Shown one piece after another: positions 16,776 through 26,669 of a stretch of 64,000 bases of DNA (position 1 is its first letter; each line of letters opens with the position of its first letter). The position numbers and the translations under genes were made by a program. The DNA lies in contig NZ_JAGSYG010000003.1 in NCBI RefSeq assembly GCF_025685655.1, positions 186,001-250,000 of the forward strand, read 5' to 3'. The notes beneath the pieces are model-generated. The model worked only from the letters and a program-made list of their open reading frames with translations, was not told the origin of the DNA and did not search any database. Source of the stretch: Acidicapsa ligni (GTDB taxonomy: Bacteria > Acidobacteriota > Terriglobia > Terriglobales > Acidobacteriaceae).

Positions 16776-18017
16776 TTAAAGCAGCTCTTGATAAAACCGC
16801 ACCGCAAGCTCCAAAACCCTGTCTCGTGAAAACCCCCGCATAACCCAATTCCTTCCTGCAGCTCCCATCCTCAGTCGCATCTCCGAATCCTGTACAAGCG
16901 CCAGAATTGCATCGCCAATCGCTCTCACATCCCGTGGAGGTACCAGCAACCCTGTCACCTGCGGCAACACCGCATCCCGCGCGCCTGTGCACTCTGTCGA
17001 AATGACCGGTAACCCGCTAGCCGCCGCCTCCAGCACAACATTTGGAAACCCCTCGCGATGCGTCGGTAAAATCAGCATATCCATCGCGCGATAGTACGAC
17101 GCCGTATCCGCGACAAATCCGACGTGCAGTATGCGTGGATGCCCGGCAATCCGCTCCCGCCATCGCTCCTCCAAAGCATCCTCAGCCGCATCGAACCAAC
17201 CCACCAGCAACAACCAGCAATCAGGCTCCCGGCCTAACACCGCATCAAAAGCAATCAGCAACTCCGGAACGCCCTTATCCCGAGTCAACCGTCCCACAAA
17301 TCCCAAAACCACGTCTCGCTTTGCGATCCCCAACTCACCACGAATCGAACTGACACCCGGGGAAAATCGATCGGTATCCACACCATTGCTGCTACCGTTG
17401 CCCAGCACATGCAACTTTCGCTTCGGCGCGACTCCCAGCAGTTGAGCCTCCGAAAGCAGGCTTTCGCTATTGCACAAAACCACATGCGCACACCAGGCCG
17501 CGAGCCGTTCCGACCGTAGCAGCACACTGCGCTTCCATCCCCGCGACGACTCCAGCTTGAGCCCGCGCAGCGTATACACCCGATGCGGAACCCGCAGCAT
17601 CCATGCAGCCACATTCCCCAGCAACCCCATCTTTGGCGTGCTGAAATCCGTAATCAGCGGCTTGACCCGCGCGAGAAAAATCAGCACACGAAAAAAAGAT
17701 AAGAGGTCCGAAATAGGCGCAATTCCTCGCTGCGTTTGAATCGAATGCGCAGCCACTCCCTCGCTCTCCGCTGTGCGATCCAACAGCTCTCCTGGCGAAG
17801 AAACCAACGTGACCTCCAGCCCTGCACGCCGTAGCGCACCAAGCCTCCCGGTCAACACCAGGCAAGTCTGCGCACTGGTGACGCCCACCACCATGCGCAG
17901 CAGCGGCATCGCAGGCCGCGCCGAATCAGTCTGGTCCGTTATCAGATCGCTATAGCTTTGCTCGCGAGGCTGCACAATCCTGCACGCAAGAGTATCTTCA
18001 TCGCCGATTTCTGCCAT
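16776..18017 (-). CDS. GT4-family glycosyltransferase
   Basis: Probable retaining nucleotide-sugar glycosyltransferase acting on a lipid-linked polysaccharide intermediate at the cytoplasmic face. The C-terminal GT-B domain shows VLGFVGRLTRDKGVPELL and the donor-binding motif HREGFPNVVLEAAASGLPV with STECTGARDAV. The N-terminal domain begins convincingly around MPLLRMVVGVTSAQTCLVL (codon 36 of the longest frame), so the true start may be inside; 413 residues is the maximum. It is divergent from two other GT4 genes, with 181 bases between them. Confidence 0.88.
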   Translation of the reverse strand: MAEIGDEDTLACRIVQPREQSYSDLITDQTDSARPAMPLLRMVVGVTSAQTCLVLTGRLGALRRAGLEVTLVSSPGELLDRTAESEGVAAHSIQTQRGIAPISDLLSFFRVLIFLARVKPLITDFSTPKMGLLGNVAAWMLRVPHRVYTLRGLKLESSRGWKRSVLLRSERLAAWCAHVVLCNSESLLSEAQLLGVAPKRKLHVLGNGSSNGVDTDRFSPGVSSIRGELGIAKRDVVLGFVGRLTRDKGVPELLIAFDAVLGREPDCWLLLVGWFDAAEDALEERWRERIAGHPRILHVGFVADTASYYRAMDMLILPTHREGFPNVVLEAAASGLPVISTECTGARDAVLPQVTGLLVPPRDVRAIGDAILALVQDSEMRLRMGAAGRNWVMRGFSRDRVLELAVRFYQELL

Positions 18018-18198
18018 CTGTCGAATACCTTATTCAAAACGCGGCAGGACGAGGAAAGACCAGCAAAATTACGAAAAGCTTGGAATAAGTCAATCGTGAG
18101 GAAGTTATTGGGATGATCGTATCGTAATGGAACTGCCACGTCTAGCTATCTCTCGCCAATGCGAGTAATCTTGCAGCAAATCCATCTCAAAGTTTGAA

Positions 18199-19305
18199 TT
18201 GACGCGATCCTTGAAGTTGCTCCTCATCATTCCCCACCTCGGCGGAGGCGGCGCCGAGCGCGTCACGGCCCAACTCGCGCGTCATCTCAACCCAGATCGT
18301 TTCGAGATTCATCTAGCCCTCATCACCGACGACGCACCAGGTGCAGAACCGCCACCCGAATGGGTCAGCATCCATCGGCTTCACGCTACCCGCGTGCGAT
18401 CCTCATGGCTGCAAATCGTAAAGCTCATCTGGAATCTGCGACCAGCCATAGTGCTATCCGGCATGGTCCATCTCAACGCTCTGCTGCTGCTGCTCAAGCC
18501 GTTGCTGCCCGCCAAAACAAAGCTCCTGGTCCGCCAGAACACCACCGCCTCAGCCTCAGCAAAAATGCGTTCCGCACGCTGGATATATCGCCACCTCTAC
18601 CCCCGCGCCAACCGCATAATCTGCCAATCCGCAGCGATGGCAAATGATCTCGCAATCAACTTCTCACTGCCGCCAACTAGCATCGAAGTACTTCCCAATC
18701 CCATCGACACGGAAGCGATCCAAACCGCAACATCACAAACCGAAAGCTCTCACACCGGCCCACATCTGCTCAGCATCGGCAGGCTCGCCCCGGAGAAAGG
18801 CATCGACCTCCTACTGTACGCACTGCCCACAGTCAGGCAAATCTATCCGCAGGCCAAACTAACCATCCTCGGCATCGGTCCTCTCCGCGACTCGCTCACC
18901 ACGCTCAGCGAGAAACTCGCCCTCACAAACGCAGTCCACTTCGCCGGCCACGACATCCCCGCGAACTACTACAACCAGACCACCCTCTTCGTCCTGCCGT
19001 CCCGCTATGAAGGCATGCCCAACGCACTGCTCGAAGCCGCTGCAGCAGGACTTCCTCTCGTCTCAACCCCCTGCTGTGAAGGCGTCCGCGAACTCCTCGC
19101 CAACGCTCCCGGCACGTGGCTCTCCCACGAAATTACGGCCCCAGCCCTGGCGCAATCAATTCTCACGGCGCTTGAAGCAACCGCTGACTATCCGCAACAG
19201 CCAGCACGCTTCACCCACGCCTTCCTCGCGCCCTTCGAACTCACCAACGCGATCAGTACCTGGGAAGCATTCCTGCTCTCGATAGCCCATGAGGCCCACG
19301 CATGA
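18199..19305 (+). CDS. GT4-family glycosyltransferase
   Basis: 368-residue GT-B fold enzyme. The N terminus has LLLIIPHLGGGGAERVTAQLA, the acceptor-domain glycine-rich loop, and the C terminus has SIGRLAPEKGIDLLL and SRYEGMPNALLEAAAAGLPLV with the EX7E-type motif. The start is TTG at 18199; another TTG four codons later is possible. Its TGA overlaps the ATG of the following glycosyltransferase by 4 bases, so the pair is co-translated. Acceptor and sugar are not predictable from sequence. Confidence 0.88.
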   Translation: MTRSLKLLLIIPHLGGGGAERVTAQLARHLNPDRFEIHLALITDDAPGAEPPPEWVSIHRLHATRVRSSWLQIVKLIWNLRPAIVLSGMVHLNALLLLLKPLLPAKTKLLVRQNTTASASAKMRSARWIYRHLYPRANRIICQSAAMANDLAINFSLPPTSIEVLPNPIDTEAIQTATSQTESSHTGPHLLSIGRLAPEKGIDLLLYALPTVRQIYPQAKLTILGIGPLRDSLTTLSEKLALTNAVHFAGHDIPANYYNQTTLFVLPSRYEGMPNALLEAAAAGLPLVSTPCCEGVRELLANAPGTWLSHEITAPALAQSILTALEATADYPQQPARFTHAFLAPFELTNAISTWEAFLLSIAHEAHA

Positions 19306-20426
19306 AGCACGTCGCCATGCTCATTCCCACCATCGATCAGATCGGCGGCGCAGAGCGCCAGCTTCTTCTTCTCGCCTGCGAACTATCCACACGCGGCTGG
19401 CAAGTAACCATCATCAGCCTCTCCGGACCGACCTCACCGTCCAACCAGCAAACCCGCGAAATACTTGTCAACGCAGGCGTAGAACACCTCTCTCTCGAAA
19501 TGCGCAAAGCCTGGATCGACTCACGCGGCTGGCAGCGATACCTTGCATGGCATCGCTGCCACAAGCCACAGATAGTCCACGCTCATCTGCCCCACGCCAC
19601 ATGGTTTGCTCGATGGATTCGCCTGCTCGCACCCGTGCCCGTGCTGATAGATACCATCCACACCAGCAACACCGGAGGCATCGCCAGGCGCCTCAGCTAC
19701 CGTCTCAGCGAATGGCTCAGCACCCACACCACCTGCGTTAGCAACCCAGTCGCCGACGCCACACTCGCCGCCAGAATGGCTCGCAAAATCAAGCTAACCG
19801 TGCTCCCAAACGGAGTTGTGCTCCCTGCCACGCATGCTCCCGCAACAACGAGAGAACTATCCTTCCAATGTTTCAAATGGCTAGCCGTTGGCCGCCTGGC
19901 CGCTGTAAAGGACTATCCAACCCTGTTCTATGCCTTCGCCAGACTCCCCGGCAACGCAACACTCCTCATCGCCGGTACCGGCCCCGAAGAAGCAGCCTTG
20001 AAGCAGTTGGCCTACGAATTGAAAATTGATTCCCGAGTCCACTTCGCAGGCTTTCAACCAGACGTGCCGGGCCTGCTCAGGAACTCAGACGGTTTCGTCC
20101 TATCCTCTCGATGGGAGGGCCTGCCCATGGGCATCCTCGAAGCCTCAGCCGCAAGCCTGCCCATCGTAGCCACAGACGGTCCAGGCACCCGCGAAGCCAT
20201 GCTCGTCAACCAGACCGGCCTCATCGTTCCCGTAGCCAACGTAGCTGCCCTCTCTTCAGCCATGGCCCAGATCATGACCATGACAAGCGAAGATCGCAAC
20301 AGGATGGGCAACTTAGGCCGCAGGTTTGTAGAAGCAAATTTCGAACTAACGAAAATCGCGCAACAATGGGAAACCCTCTACATCGGCCTACTGACAAAAC
20401 ATCCTCATCCAACCCGCTGGCACTAG
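19302..20426 (+). CDS. GT4-family glycosyltransferase
   Basis: 374-residue GT-B enzyme translationally coupled to the upstream glycosyltransferase. Motifs are MLIPTIDQIGGAERQLLLL at the N terminus, then WLAVGRLAAVKDYPTLFYA, and SRWEGLPMGILEASAASLPIV with GTREAM at the donor site. Possibly adds successive sugars to the same repeat unit as its neighbour; this is inferred from coupling only. Confidence 0.88.
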   Translation: MKHVAMLIPTIDQIGGAERQLLLLACELSTRGWQVTIISLSGPTSPSNQQTREILVNAGVEHLSLEMRKAWIDSRGWQRYLAWHRCHKPQIVHAHLPHATWFARWIRLLAPVPVLIDTIHTSNTGGIARRLSYRLSEWLSTHTTCVSNPVADATLAARMARKIKLTVLPNGVVLPATHAPATTRELSFQCFKWLAVGRLAAVKDYPTLFYAFARLPGNATLLIAGTGPEEAALKQLAYELKIDSRVHFAGFQPDVPGLLRNSDGFVLSSRWEGLPMGILEASAASLPIVATDGPGTREAMLVNQTGLIVPVANVAALSSAMAQIMTMTSEDRNRMGNLGRRFVEANFELTKIAQQWETLYIGLLTKHPHPTRWH

Positions 20427-20474
20427 ATTGCCTCCGATCCAGGCATCCACAAATCCCCGTTTGGATGGCATTGC

Positions 20475-21251
20475 CTATGCCTTACCCATTCGAAGCAGCA
20501 GCCGTCGCTTGATTCCAACCAACCGAATCCGCAGCATCATCCGAAAATGAAACAGCCTATCCCCCGGCGAACGAGGCCGCACCGAACCCTCAGCCAACAC
20601 ACGCTCCACTGAAGTAAACCGCGAAGCATACCTCTCCAGAAACATCTCCAACTCAGCAACAGTCGCATCGCTGGCCGTCTGCGCATGAACACAAATTGTC
20701 CATACACCCGAAGTCTTCTCGCGAGGCCCCCAAAGCTGCTGCGGAAACCACACCATCCCATACCATCCAAACGGCCCCACAGCAAAGCCATCCGAAATCA
20801 CATCAATCCCCGCATCCTTTAAAACCCCAAGCGTAGTGCGATCAAAACCATGTCGGGGAGCCACCCAGATTCGCGGACTCAGTCCATGCCTCCGCAAAAC
20901 CTCCAACCCATCGCGAATCCATCGCCGCTGATCCTCTTCCGCGGCACCCGCAAACTCCGTCAATCGATGCAACGGAATCAGGCCTCGTCCCCTCGCCCGA
21001 CAAACGTGCCTATAGCCATGCAGACCAATCGTCGCCCCGGTCATCTCCAATTCGCGCATTTGCGCCCAAAACCTCGGATCAGCCGCCTCAACTTCAAACG
21101 CCGGGTCTGCATTCTCTGGAATCACCGCCAGTATCGGCTGAATTTCATACCGTTCAAGCATCGACACATACCGCTGCCACTTCCCGCGATCCATCGTTGG
21201 GCAAAGATCATCGAATCGCAGCAAATAGCGGGTCTCCGAATCACTCTTCAT
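20475..21251 (-). CDS. DUF2334 / polysaccharide deacetylase-like protein
   Basis: 258 residues with the ATG at 21251, whose ATGA overlaps the stop of the flippase gene. The early RFDDLCPTMD segment (RxDD) and later GLHGYRH and WVAPRHGFD are the metal-site and catalytic-like motifs of the DUF2334 branch of the NodB-like deacetylase fold. The longest open frame continues to 22097, but that extension is a shadow of the flippase. It may deacetylate N-acetylated sugars of the exopolysaccharide. No signal peptide is apparent, suggesting a cytoplasmic lipid-linked substrate or an unrecognised export route. Confidence 0.8.
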   Translation of the reverse strand: MKSDSETRYLLRFDDLCPTMDRGKWQRYVSMLERYEIQPILAVIPENADPAFEVEAADPRFWAQMRELEMTGATIGLHGYRHVCRARGRGLIPLHRLTEFAGAAEEDQRRWIRDGLEVLRRHGLSPRIWVAPRHGFDRTTLGVLKDAGIDVISDGFAVGPFGWYGMVWFPQQLWGPREKTSGVWTICVHAQTASDATVAELEMFLERYASRFTSVERVLAEGSVRPRSPGDRLFHFRMMLRIRLVGIKRRLLLRMGKA

Positions 21252-22663
21252 GCCGCATCCAGCTTCTCCGGCGGAGGCAGCAACCGATATGCCCAGTAGC
21301 ACAGAAAAGCAAACGTGCTGATCGTCCACAGCGATGTCGCCAGCGCAATCCCCGCCACGCCCATCCATCGCATGCAAACAATATTCAGAATCACGTCCAA
21401 CACCAGGTTGATCATCCCGCAGTACAAAATCAGCGAAGTCCTTCGAATCGCCACCAGGTAGCGATAGAACACGCGGCTCACAATAAAAAACGGCAATTGA
21501 ATCGCATACATCGCCTGCACCGGAGCCACCGCCGCCGTATCCTGCGGACCAAACGCCCCATGCTGAAACGTAAGCCGAATCAGCAGGTGCGAACCGAAGA
21601 TCATCGTCATCGCCACCGGAACCGAAATCAACGCCGTCAAGCGTACATACGTGTTCAGCGTATGACGGCACGCAGCCCATTCCCGTCGCGCCACCATCTG
21701 AGAAAAGTAAGGCGTGACCGCAGTCGCCACCGCACCCGCCAGCAGGTTCACAACCACGCTCACAAAACGATTGGCATATACCAGTGTGGACACGCTCCCC
21801 GAAGGCAGCGTTGCTGCCATCCCCTGATCGACGAGCAATCCACTCGACGCCACGAGTCCACTCAGCAGAATTGGTCCGTACTGCCCCGCGACCTCGCGAA
21901 TCGCCGGGTTGAAGCCATGCCAGCGCAGCGCAAAACGATAGCCATGCGCGTGCATCATCCACACCATAATCACCGCATGAATCAGCGCCCCGACAACATT
22001 CCCATACACCAGGGACCAGATGCCAAATCGCGGAACAAGCAACCACGCCCCAATCACAACCGCCAGCGGAGTAGCCATCGGAGCCAGCGCCGGCCACGCA
22101 AACCTGTCAAAAGTATTAAGCACCGCCGAGCAGTTGGAGGCGATACCCGCAATTACTACCACCGGCAGCAGCCCGTAAAACAGTTCCTCCGTCAGCAACA
22201 GCTTTGCCGCAGGAAAATGCGCGGCCAGCAAAGGAAAAAAGAAGTGTGCCGCGGCTGCCATTACCAGCGATCCGCCGGTCAACAACATACAAGTCCAAAG
22301 CATCGCGCTCGACAATAACTCCTGCGCCCGCGGATGCCCGTCGAACTCCCGCACCTTAACCAGGGTCGGAACCAGCGCCTGGTTCATCGATTCCGAAAAC
22401 AAATTCACCAGCAGCCCCGGAATCAGAAACGCGATCAGGAACGCATCCATCGCATCGCTGCGCCCAAATATGTCCGCAATCGCGAACTCCTTGAACGTAG
22501 CAACCAGCTTCACCAGAATGCCCGCCAGCGTAACAATTACCGCCGCACGAAAAATACGCCGATTGACACTCGGACCGCCGTCCGGAACACGATTTACCCC
22601 GCCACTCTTCAGCGGCTGAGAATCGATATCCAGAATTGCAGGCTGCAAAGGCGTAAACTCCAT
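21248..22663 (-). CDS. MurJ/MviN-like lipid-linked oligosaccharide flippase
   Basis: 471-residue polytopic membrane protein with about 13-14 hydrophobic segments. The first helices (AAVIVTLAGILVKLVATFKEF followed by DAMDAFLIAFLIPGLLVNLFSE and SMNQALVPTLV) match the MviN/MurJ branch of the MOP superfamily. Because it lies between a polymerase-like gene and a deacetylase in a polysaccharide cluster, transport of the polysaccharide repeat unit is as likely as lipid II flipping. Overlaps the downstream deacetylase start by 4 bases and follows the ligase gene by 7 bases: one operon. Confidence 0.85.
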   Translation of the reverse strand: MEFTPLQPAILDIDSQPLKSGGVNRVPDGGPSVNRRIFRAAVIVTLAGILVKLVATFKEFAIADIFGRSDAMDAFLIAFLIPGLLVNLFSESMNQALVPTLVKVREFDGHPRAQELLSSAMLWTCMLLTGGSLVMAAAAHFFFPLLAAHFPAAKLLLTEELFYGLLPVVVIAGIASNCSAVLNTFDRFAWPALAPMATPLAVVIGAWLLVPRFGIWSLVYGNVVGALIHAVIMVWMMHAHGYRFALRWHGFNPAIREVAGQYGPILLSGLVASSGLLVDQGMAATLPSGSVSTLVYANRFVSVVVNLLAGAVATAVTPYFSQMVARREWAACRHTLNTYVRLTALISVPVAMTMIFGSHLLIRLTFQHGAFGPQDTAAVAPVQAMYAIQLPFFIVSRVFYRYLVAIRRTSLILYCGMINLVLDVILNIVCMRWMGVAGIALATSLWTISTFAFLCYWAYRLLPPPEKLDAA

Positions 22664-22670
22664 ACTTTCG

Positions 22671-23924
22671 CTAGTCTATTGGACCACCTGCACCGACGGG
22701 ACGGCCGTGAAAGATCCCAGCAAGTGAAACCTGCCGCGTACTTTTGTCCGCATATAGGGGGCACGTTGCTTTGGACTTTGTTGCCTCACAGGCCAATCGG
22801 CCCGCCAGCGCCATCATTCCAAACACCAGCCACGTAATGCGATTCTCCTCCACAGACCCCACCATCGAAGTAATGATCCACACCGCCAGCACCGTAGCCA
22901 GAGCAATCCGCAACAACCCCGAAGTTCGCGCAATCGACCACGCGACGCCAGCCACAATTGCGCCGCAGAGAGTCAACGCAAACAGCCCGCCCGTGACCAG
23001 CACGGCCATCACCGTGTTGTGCGCCGTATCTCCGGTAGCCAACCGCGCAGCAGCCGTGTAATTTCCGGCCCCATACCCCATCCACGGCCTTTGTGTAAAC
23101 GCACGCCAGCCCGCAATCCAGATGTTGTAGCGATCGTTCAAATCCGACGACCCCAGTTGCTCCGGAATCGTCGCCAACCGGTCCAGCGAGCCCGCAGGCA
23201 CAAACATCCACAGCACCAGTGCCGTAATTGCCACCCCTATGAGGATCACCGATGCCGCTCGCGGCCTCCACACCACCAGCAAAATCGCCGTCCCTAACAA
23301 CGAAACCAGAGCTGCCGAAAACCCACCTCGCGATGCTGTCAGCAATACAGCCAGCAACCCCGCAGGCAAATACCCCAGCGCCAGCAAACGAATCGGCCAT
23401 GCCTTTTCAATCGCAAACAGCAGTGCCGCAAACGGAAAACCCAGATCCAGAAACCGCGCCACATCATTCGGATCCTGCCCCTCGGCTACAAAGCGAATCT
23501 GCTCCGCCGCTGACGCACTCGCAGCACTGAAATCAAGTACCGTCAGCACCACCAGCAGCCAGCACCCTGCCACCAGTGCTCGCATCATATTCCGCAGATC
23601 GCCCTGCGTCTCACAAAACTCCCAAACGATCCAGGTCACCATCATTACCTGAAAATAAGCGCGAATCTTATCGGTAGTGACATCCGAATCGATCGTCCAA
23701 AAGTAACTGCAAGCAAAATACAGATAGAGCGCCAACACCAGCCACTGCAACATCCCCGGCATCCGAATACCGCGCCTCATCAGCACCGCAGGAATCCCCG
23801 CCACCAGCAACAACACGCCCGCAATCCGCGCCACATTGCCAAAGGGCTCGCCAAGATTCAGCGAATACTCCCAGGGTACAGCAAACGCAAATAACATCAG
23901 CAGTACGTTCATCAGCCGCGTCAC
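22671..23924 (-). CDS. O-antigen ligase/polymerase-like (Wzy_C) membrane protein
   Basis: 417 residues, about 11-12 hydrophobic segments with one large periplasmic loop containing TIPEQLGSSDLNDRYNIW and then AGWRAFTQRPWMGYGAGNY, the Wzy_C/WaaL loop signature of an arginine and G-x-G. Preceding GLLAVLLTASRGGFSAALVSL is the typical core. It probably polymerises or ligates the repeat units at the periplasmic face. It is encoded 55 bases after the fused export gene in the same orientation. Confidence 0.85.
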   Translation of the reverse strand: MTRLMNVLLMLFAFAVPWEYSLNLGEPFGNVARIAGVLLLVAGIPAVLMRRGIRMPGMLQWLVLALYLYFACSYFWTIDSDVTTDKIRAYFQVMMVTWIVWEFCETQGDLRNMMRALVAGCWLLVVLTVLDFSAASASAAEQIRFVAEGQDPNDVARFLDLGFPFAALLFAIEKAWPIRLLALGYLPAGLLAVLLTASRGGFSAALVSLLGTAILLVVWRPRAASVILIGVAITALVLWMFVPAGSLDRLATIPEQLGSSDLNDRYNIWIAGWRAFTQRPWMGYGAGNYTAAARLATGDTAHNTVMAVLVTGGLFALTLCGAIVAGVAWSIARTSGLLRIALATVLAVWIITSMVGSVEENRITWLVFGMMALAGRLACEATKSKATCPLYADKSTRQVSLAGIFHGRPVGAGGPID

Positions 23925-23979
23925 AGTCCCCCTATCACCAACGATCTATTCCCGAGATCATGATCCCAATTACCTGCAC

Positions 23980-26517
23980 CTAAAACCTCTGCGAATAAAC
24001 CAGCCCTGCATAAATCGAAACCCCAATCGCCGACTGGATCGCCGACTCCAGGCTCTTGTTCATCAGGTTCTTCGCCACGCTATCCGGCACGAATAAAATG
24101 TCTCGATCCCGCACCGCCTGATCCGGATCCTGCCCACGAATCATTCGCCGTAGATTCAGAGTCGTTAACGTGCGTCCACCCGCCTGATCGCGAATCAAAA
24201 TCGCCTTAGTAGCAGCCGCGTTGGGAGTAGCTCCCCAGGCCAGCGACAGCGCCTGCACAATCGTCAATCCCTGCACTGGATCCACCGCAAAGCCACCCGG
24301 CCGCACCACATCGCCAATCACATACGCCAGTCCCGCGCGGCTCACCTGCAAAGTGTCTCCCGGAGCCAGTTCCGGGTTGTGCTCCATTTTGCTATCAACA
24401 CCACTCGGGTCCAAAACAATCGCATGAGCCGTATGCGGATCGTCGCGATGATAGACACTCACCAGTCGCCCCGCATTCGTTGAAAGCCCCGAAGCCGCTG
24501 AAATCAAATCCAGCAGCCGGTGATGCACCGTGTACGCATACACCCCTGGCCGGGCTACCTCGCCCAGCACGCTCACATCCTGCCCCACCGCACTTGTCAC
24601 CATCACCGACACCTGCGGATGCAGCAGCATTCCCTCATCCACAAACGCCTTCTCGATCACCGCCGATGCCTGCCGCTCGCCCAGCCCCAAAACCTTTACC
24701 GCACCCACCAGCGGTAGCAGCACCGTTCCATCTGCCGCCACGCGAACCGACGTATGAAACTCCGGCGTATGAAACTCACTCACATCCAGAAAATCCCCCG
24801 CACCAATCGGCAATACCATCGCCACCCCGCCGGGTCGAGGTACCGTATCCGTCTCCAACGCAGTTCCACTCGGCGCAACCGCATTCCATACTGCAGGAGC
24901 CTGCTTAGGATCAGGCGCACGACTCAGCGGTTCATCCTTCGGCAGCCGAACCACCCCACTCGGCAACCCTGAGGTATTCGGCGTAGGAGCCTGCCCATAG
25001 CCACTCAACCCCGACATCGCCAGCGCGACCAACAGCGCTGCCAACCGCCTCACACGCGTCTGCCGCAATGCATCCAAACCATCCAGCAACAACGCGCCTC
25101 CCATCGCCAGCCATAACCCTGTCACAAAAGTAATCGCCAGATATAGTGCCGCATTCGGAGCCACGGACTTGAACGGCTGCCGCGCATAATCCACCACAAC
25201 GATGCTCGACGCACGCACTCCCGCCGAAAGTCCCGCCTCGTCAATCCTTCTCTGCAACCGCGAACAAAGCTCGCGCCCTGCCACCACCTGTTCATGCAGC
25301 GCCGCGTACTCAATCATCGCGCTATTCTGTCTAATCCCATCCGCCGTGCGCGCATCCAGTTGCCCCTGCAACAACTGCTCACGATTCTGCGCCGTCTTCC
25401 ACGTTCGCCGAAACGCTTCCAGTAGATTCGCGTCCTGCTCCTTCAGTTGCCCATCGATATCCTGCATAGCGCGTTCAAGCTCCACCACACGCGGAAACTT
25501 CGGCCCATGCTCCACCCTCAACTGCGCCAGTTCTACATCCAATTCACTCGCTCGCATGCGCAACTGTTGCGCCATCGTTGCTCCACTCGCACCCATCTCC
25601 GCCTGCACCTCGGGATTCGCAGCCAGCACCTGCTCTGGATTACCCAGTTGTGCCTCACGGTAGAGAGCCTCGCGCAGAATGCGATCCCCACTCGCCGTCG
25701 CCAGCAAGCGCCCGACCTCATCCACCTGCAACGTCGCAGACTCATGCAGACTCTCCACCGAAGCACCTCCGGGAACAGCCTGCTCCGCGCTCATAAACTC
25801 ATGCTGCCGCTCAAATTCAGCAAGATGCGTCTCATTGCGCTTCACCTGCGCCGTCAGTATCGTTAGCTGCCCCTCAAGCCACCCAGAAGCCTTATCCGTG
25901 GCGTCTACATGTGCTTTGCTCTCCAGTTCCATGTAGCTCCGTACCAGCGTATTCACCACAGCAGCCGACATCGCCGGATCCTTGCTTCGATAACTGATCT
26001 CAACCAGCAAAGTCCGCGGCAGCGTACGCACATGCAGCCGCTTGCCAAATGTACTCAGCAAATACTCCTGTGCCTCCGGCGAAGCAGCCGCCGCACGAAA
26101 CCCCGAAAACCTCTGCCCAAAGTTCCTGCTGAATGCTGGCTTCTCATACAGCTTCAACTCCGTAATCACCCGCCACTCCAACTGCTCGCTGCGAAGCACG
26201 TTCACCAGCGTCTCCAGTTGCATCGGAGTGCTCAGGATCGAAGCCGGAGCAACCGTCTCCGCACCATCGATAGACAGCGCAGAAACCGGCTGTATCCGCA
26301 GCGCCACCGTCGAAGAAGCCTCATATTGATTCGGCGCAACAATGCAATACAGTCCACAAAGCAGCAGTAATCCGCCGATCGTACTCAGCAAAAACCAGCG
26401 CCGTCGCGTAGCCATATCCATGAGTTTGTGAATGGAATATATAGACGACCCCGCGCGCGCCTCATCAGCGACCGGTGTCAGCTTTCGTTCAACTTCGGAT
26501 TCAGGCGAATCCACCAC
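23980..26517 (-). CDS. Fused polysaccharide co-polymerase (Wzz-like) and Wza-like export protein
   Basis: 845 residues in one uninterrupted frame, starting GTG-GTG at 26517. Residues about 41-61 and 456-478 are membrane segments flanking a periplasmic, coiled-coil-rich domain (about 200-430): the polysaccharide co-polymerase (Wzz/GumC) layout. Residues 489-510 (VRRLAALLVALAMSGLSGYG then QA) look exactly like a signal peptide, followed by a polysaccharide-export domain (about 545-620, GAGDFLDVSEF...VRVAADGTVLLPLVGAV) and two SLBB-like domains (GEVARPGVYAY; GDVVRPGGFAV). It would link inner-membrane chain-length control with outer-membrane export. There is no Wzc-type kinase domain. Position 25053 is a GTG that could start a separate 357-residue exporter. 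Confidence 0.85.
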   Translation of the reverse strand: MVDSPESEVERKLTPVADEARAGSSIYSIHKLMDMATRRRWFLLSTIGGLLLLCGLYCIVAPNQYEASSTVALRIQPVSALSIDGAETVAPASILSTPMQLETLVNVLRSEQLEWRVITELKLYEKPAFSRNFGQRFSGFRAAAASPEAQEYLLSTFGKRLHVRTLPRTLLVEISYRSKDPAMSAAVVNTLVRSYMELESKAHVDATDKASGWLEGQLTILTAQVKRNETHLAEFERQHEFMSAEQAVPGGASVESLHESATLQVDEVGRLLATASGDRILREALYREAQLGNPEQVLAANPEVQAEMGASGATMAQQLRMRASELDVELAQLRVEHGPKFPRVVELERAMQDIDGQLKEQDANLLEAFRRTWKTAQNREQLLQGQLDARTADGIRQNSAMIEYAALHEQVVAGRELCSRLQRRIDEAGLSAGVRASSIVVVDYARQPFKSVAPNAALYLAITFVTGLWLAMGGALLLDGLDALRQTRVRRLAALLVALAMSGLSGYGQAPTPNTSGLPSGVVRLPKDEPLSRAPDPKQAPAVWNAVAPSGTALETDTVPRPGGVAMVLPIGAGDFLDVSEFHTPEFHTSVRVAADGTVLLPLVGAVKVLGLGERQASAVIEKAFVDEGMLLHPQVSVMVTSAVGQDVSVLGEVARPGVYAYTVHHRLLDLISAASGLSTNAGRLVSVYHRDDPHTAHAIVLDPSGVDSKMEHNPELAPGDTLQVSRAGLAYVIGDVVRPGGFAVDPVQGLTIVQALSLAWGATPNAAATKAILIRDQAGGRTLTTLNLRRMIRGQDPDQAVRDRDILFVPDSVAKNLMNKSLESAIQSAIGVSIYAGLVYSQRF

Positions 26518-26669
26518 GCAAAAATAGCCTCAAGGCCGGAAGAATCTTCCAGCAGGGTCTCTGCGCAGATTGGGAAAAGTTAGTACAAGAGTTGCAAGTG
26601 GATGTTAGGAGAAGTCTCAAGCATTCCACCGGTTCCGTCAAGAGCCATAACGAAGTACAAAGAATGAAT

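Noticed and set aside
21252..22097. Upstream extension of the DUF2334 protein to 22097
   Set aside because: The residues in this part are Gly/Cys/Trp-rich frameshift translation of the flippase gene; the ATG at 21251 overlaps the flippase stop as expected for coupling.
21197..22318. 373-codon plus-strand frame, Arg/His/Gln-rich, opposite the flippase gene
   Set aside because: Composition typical of the complement of a hydrophobic membrane protein gene.
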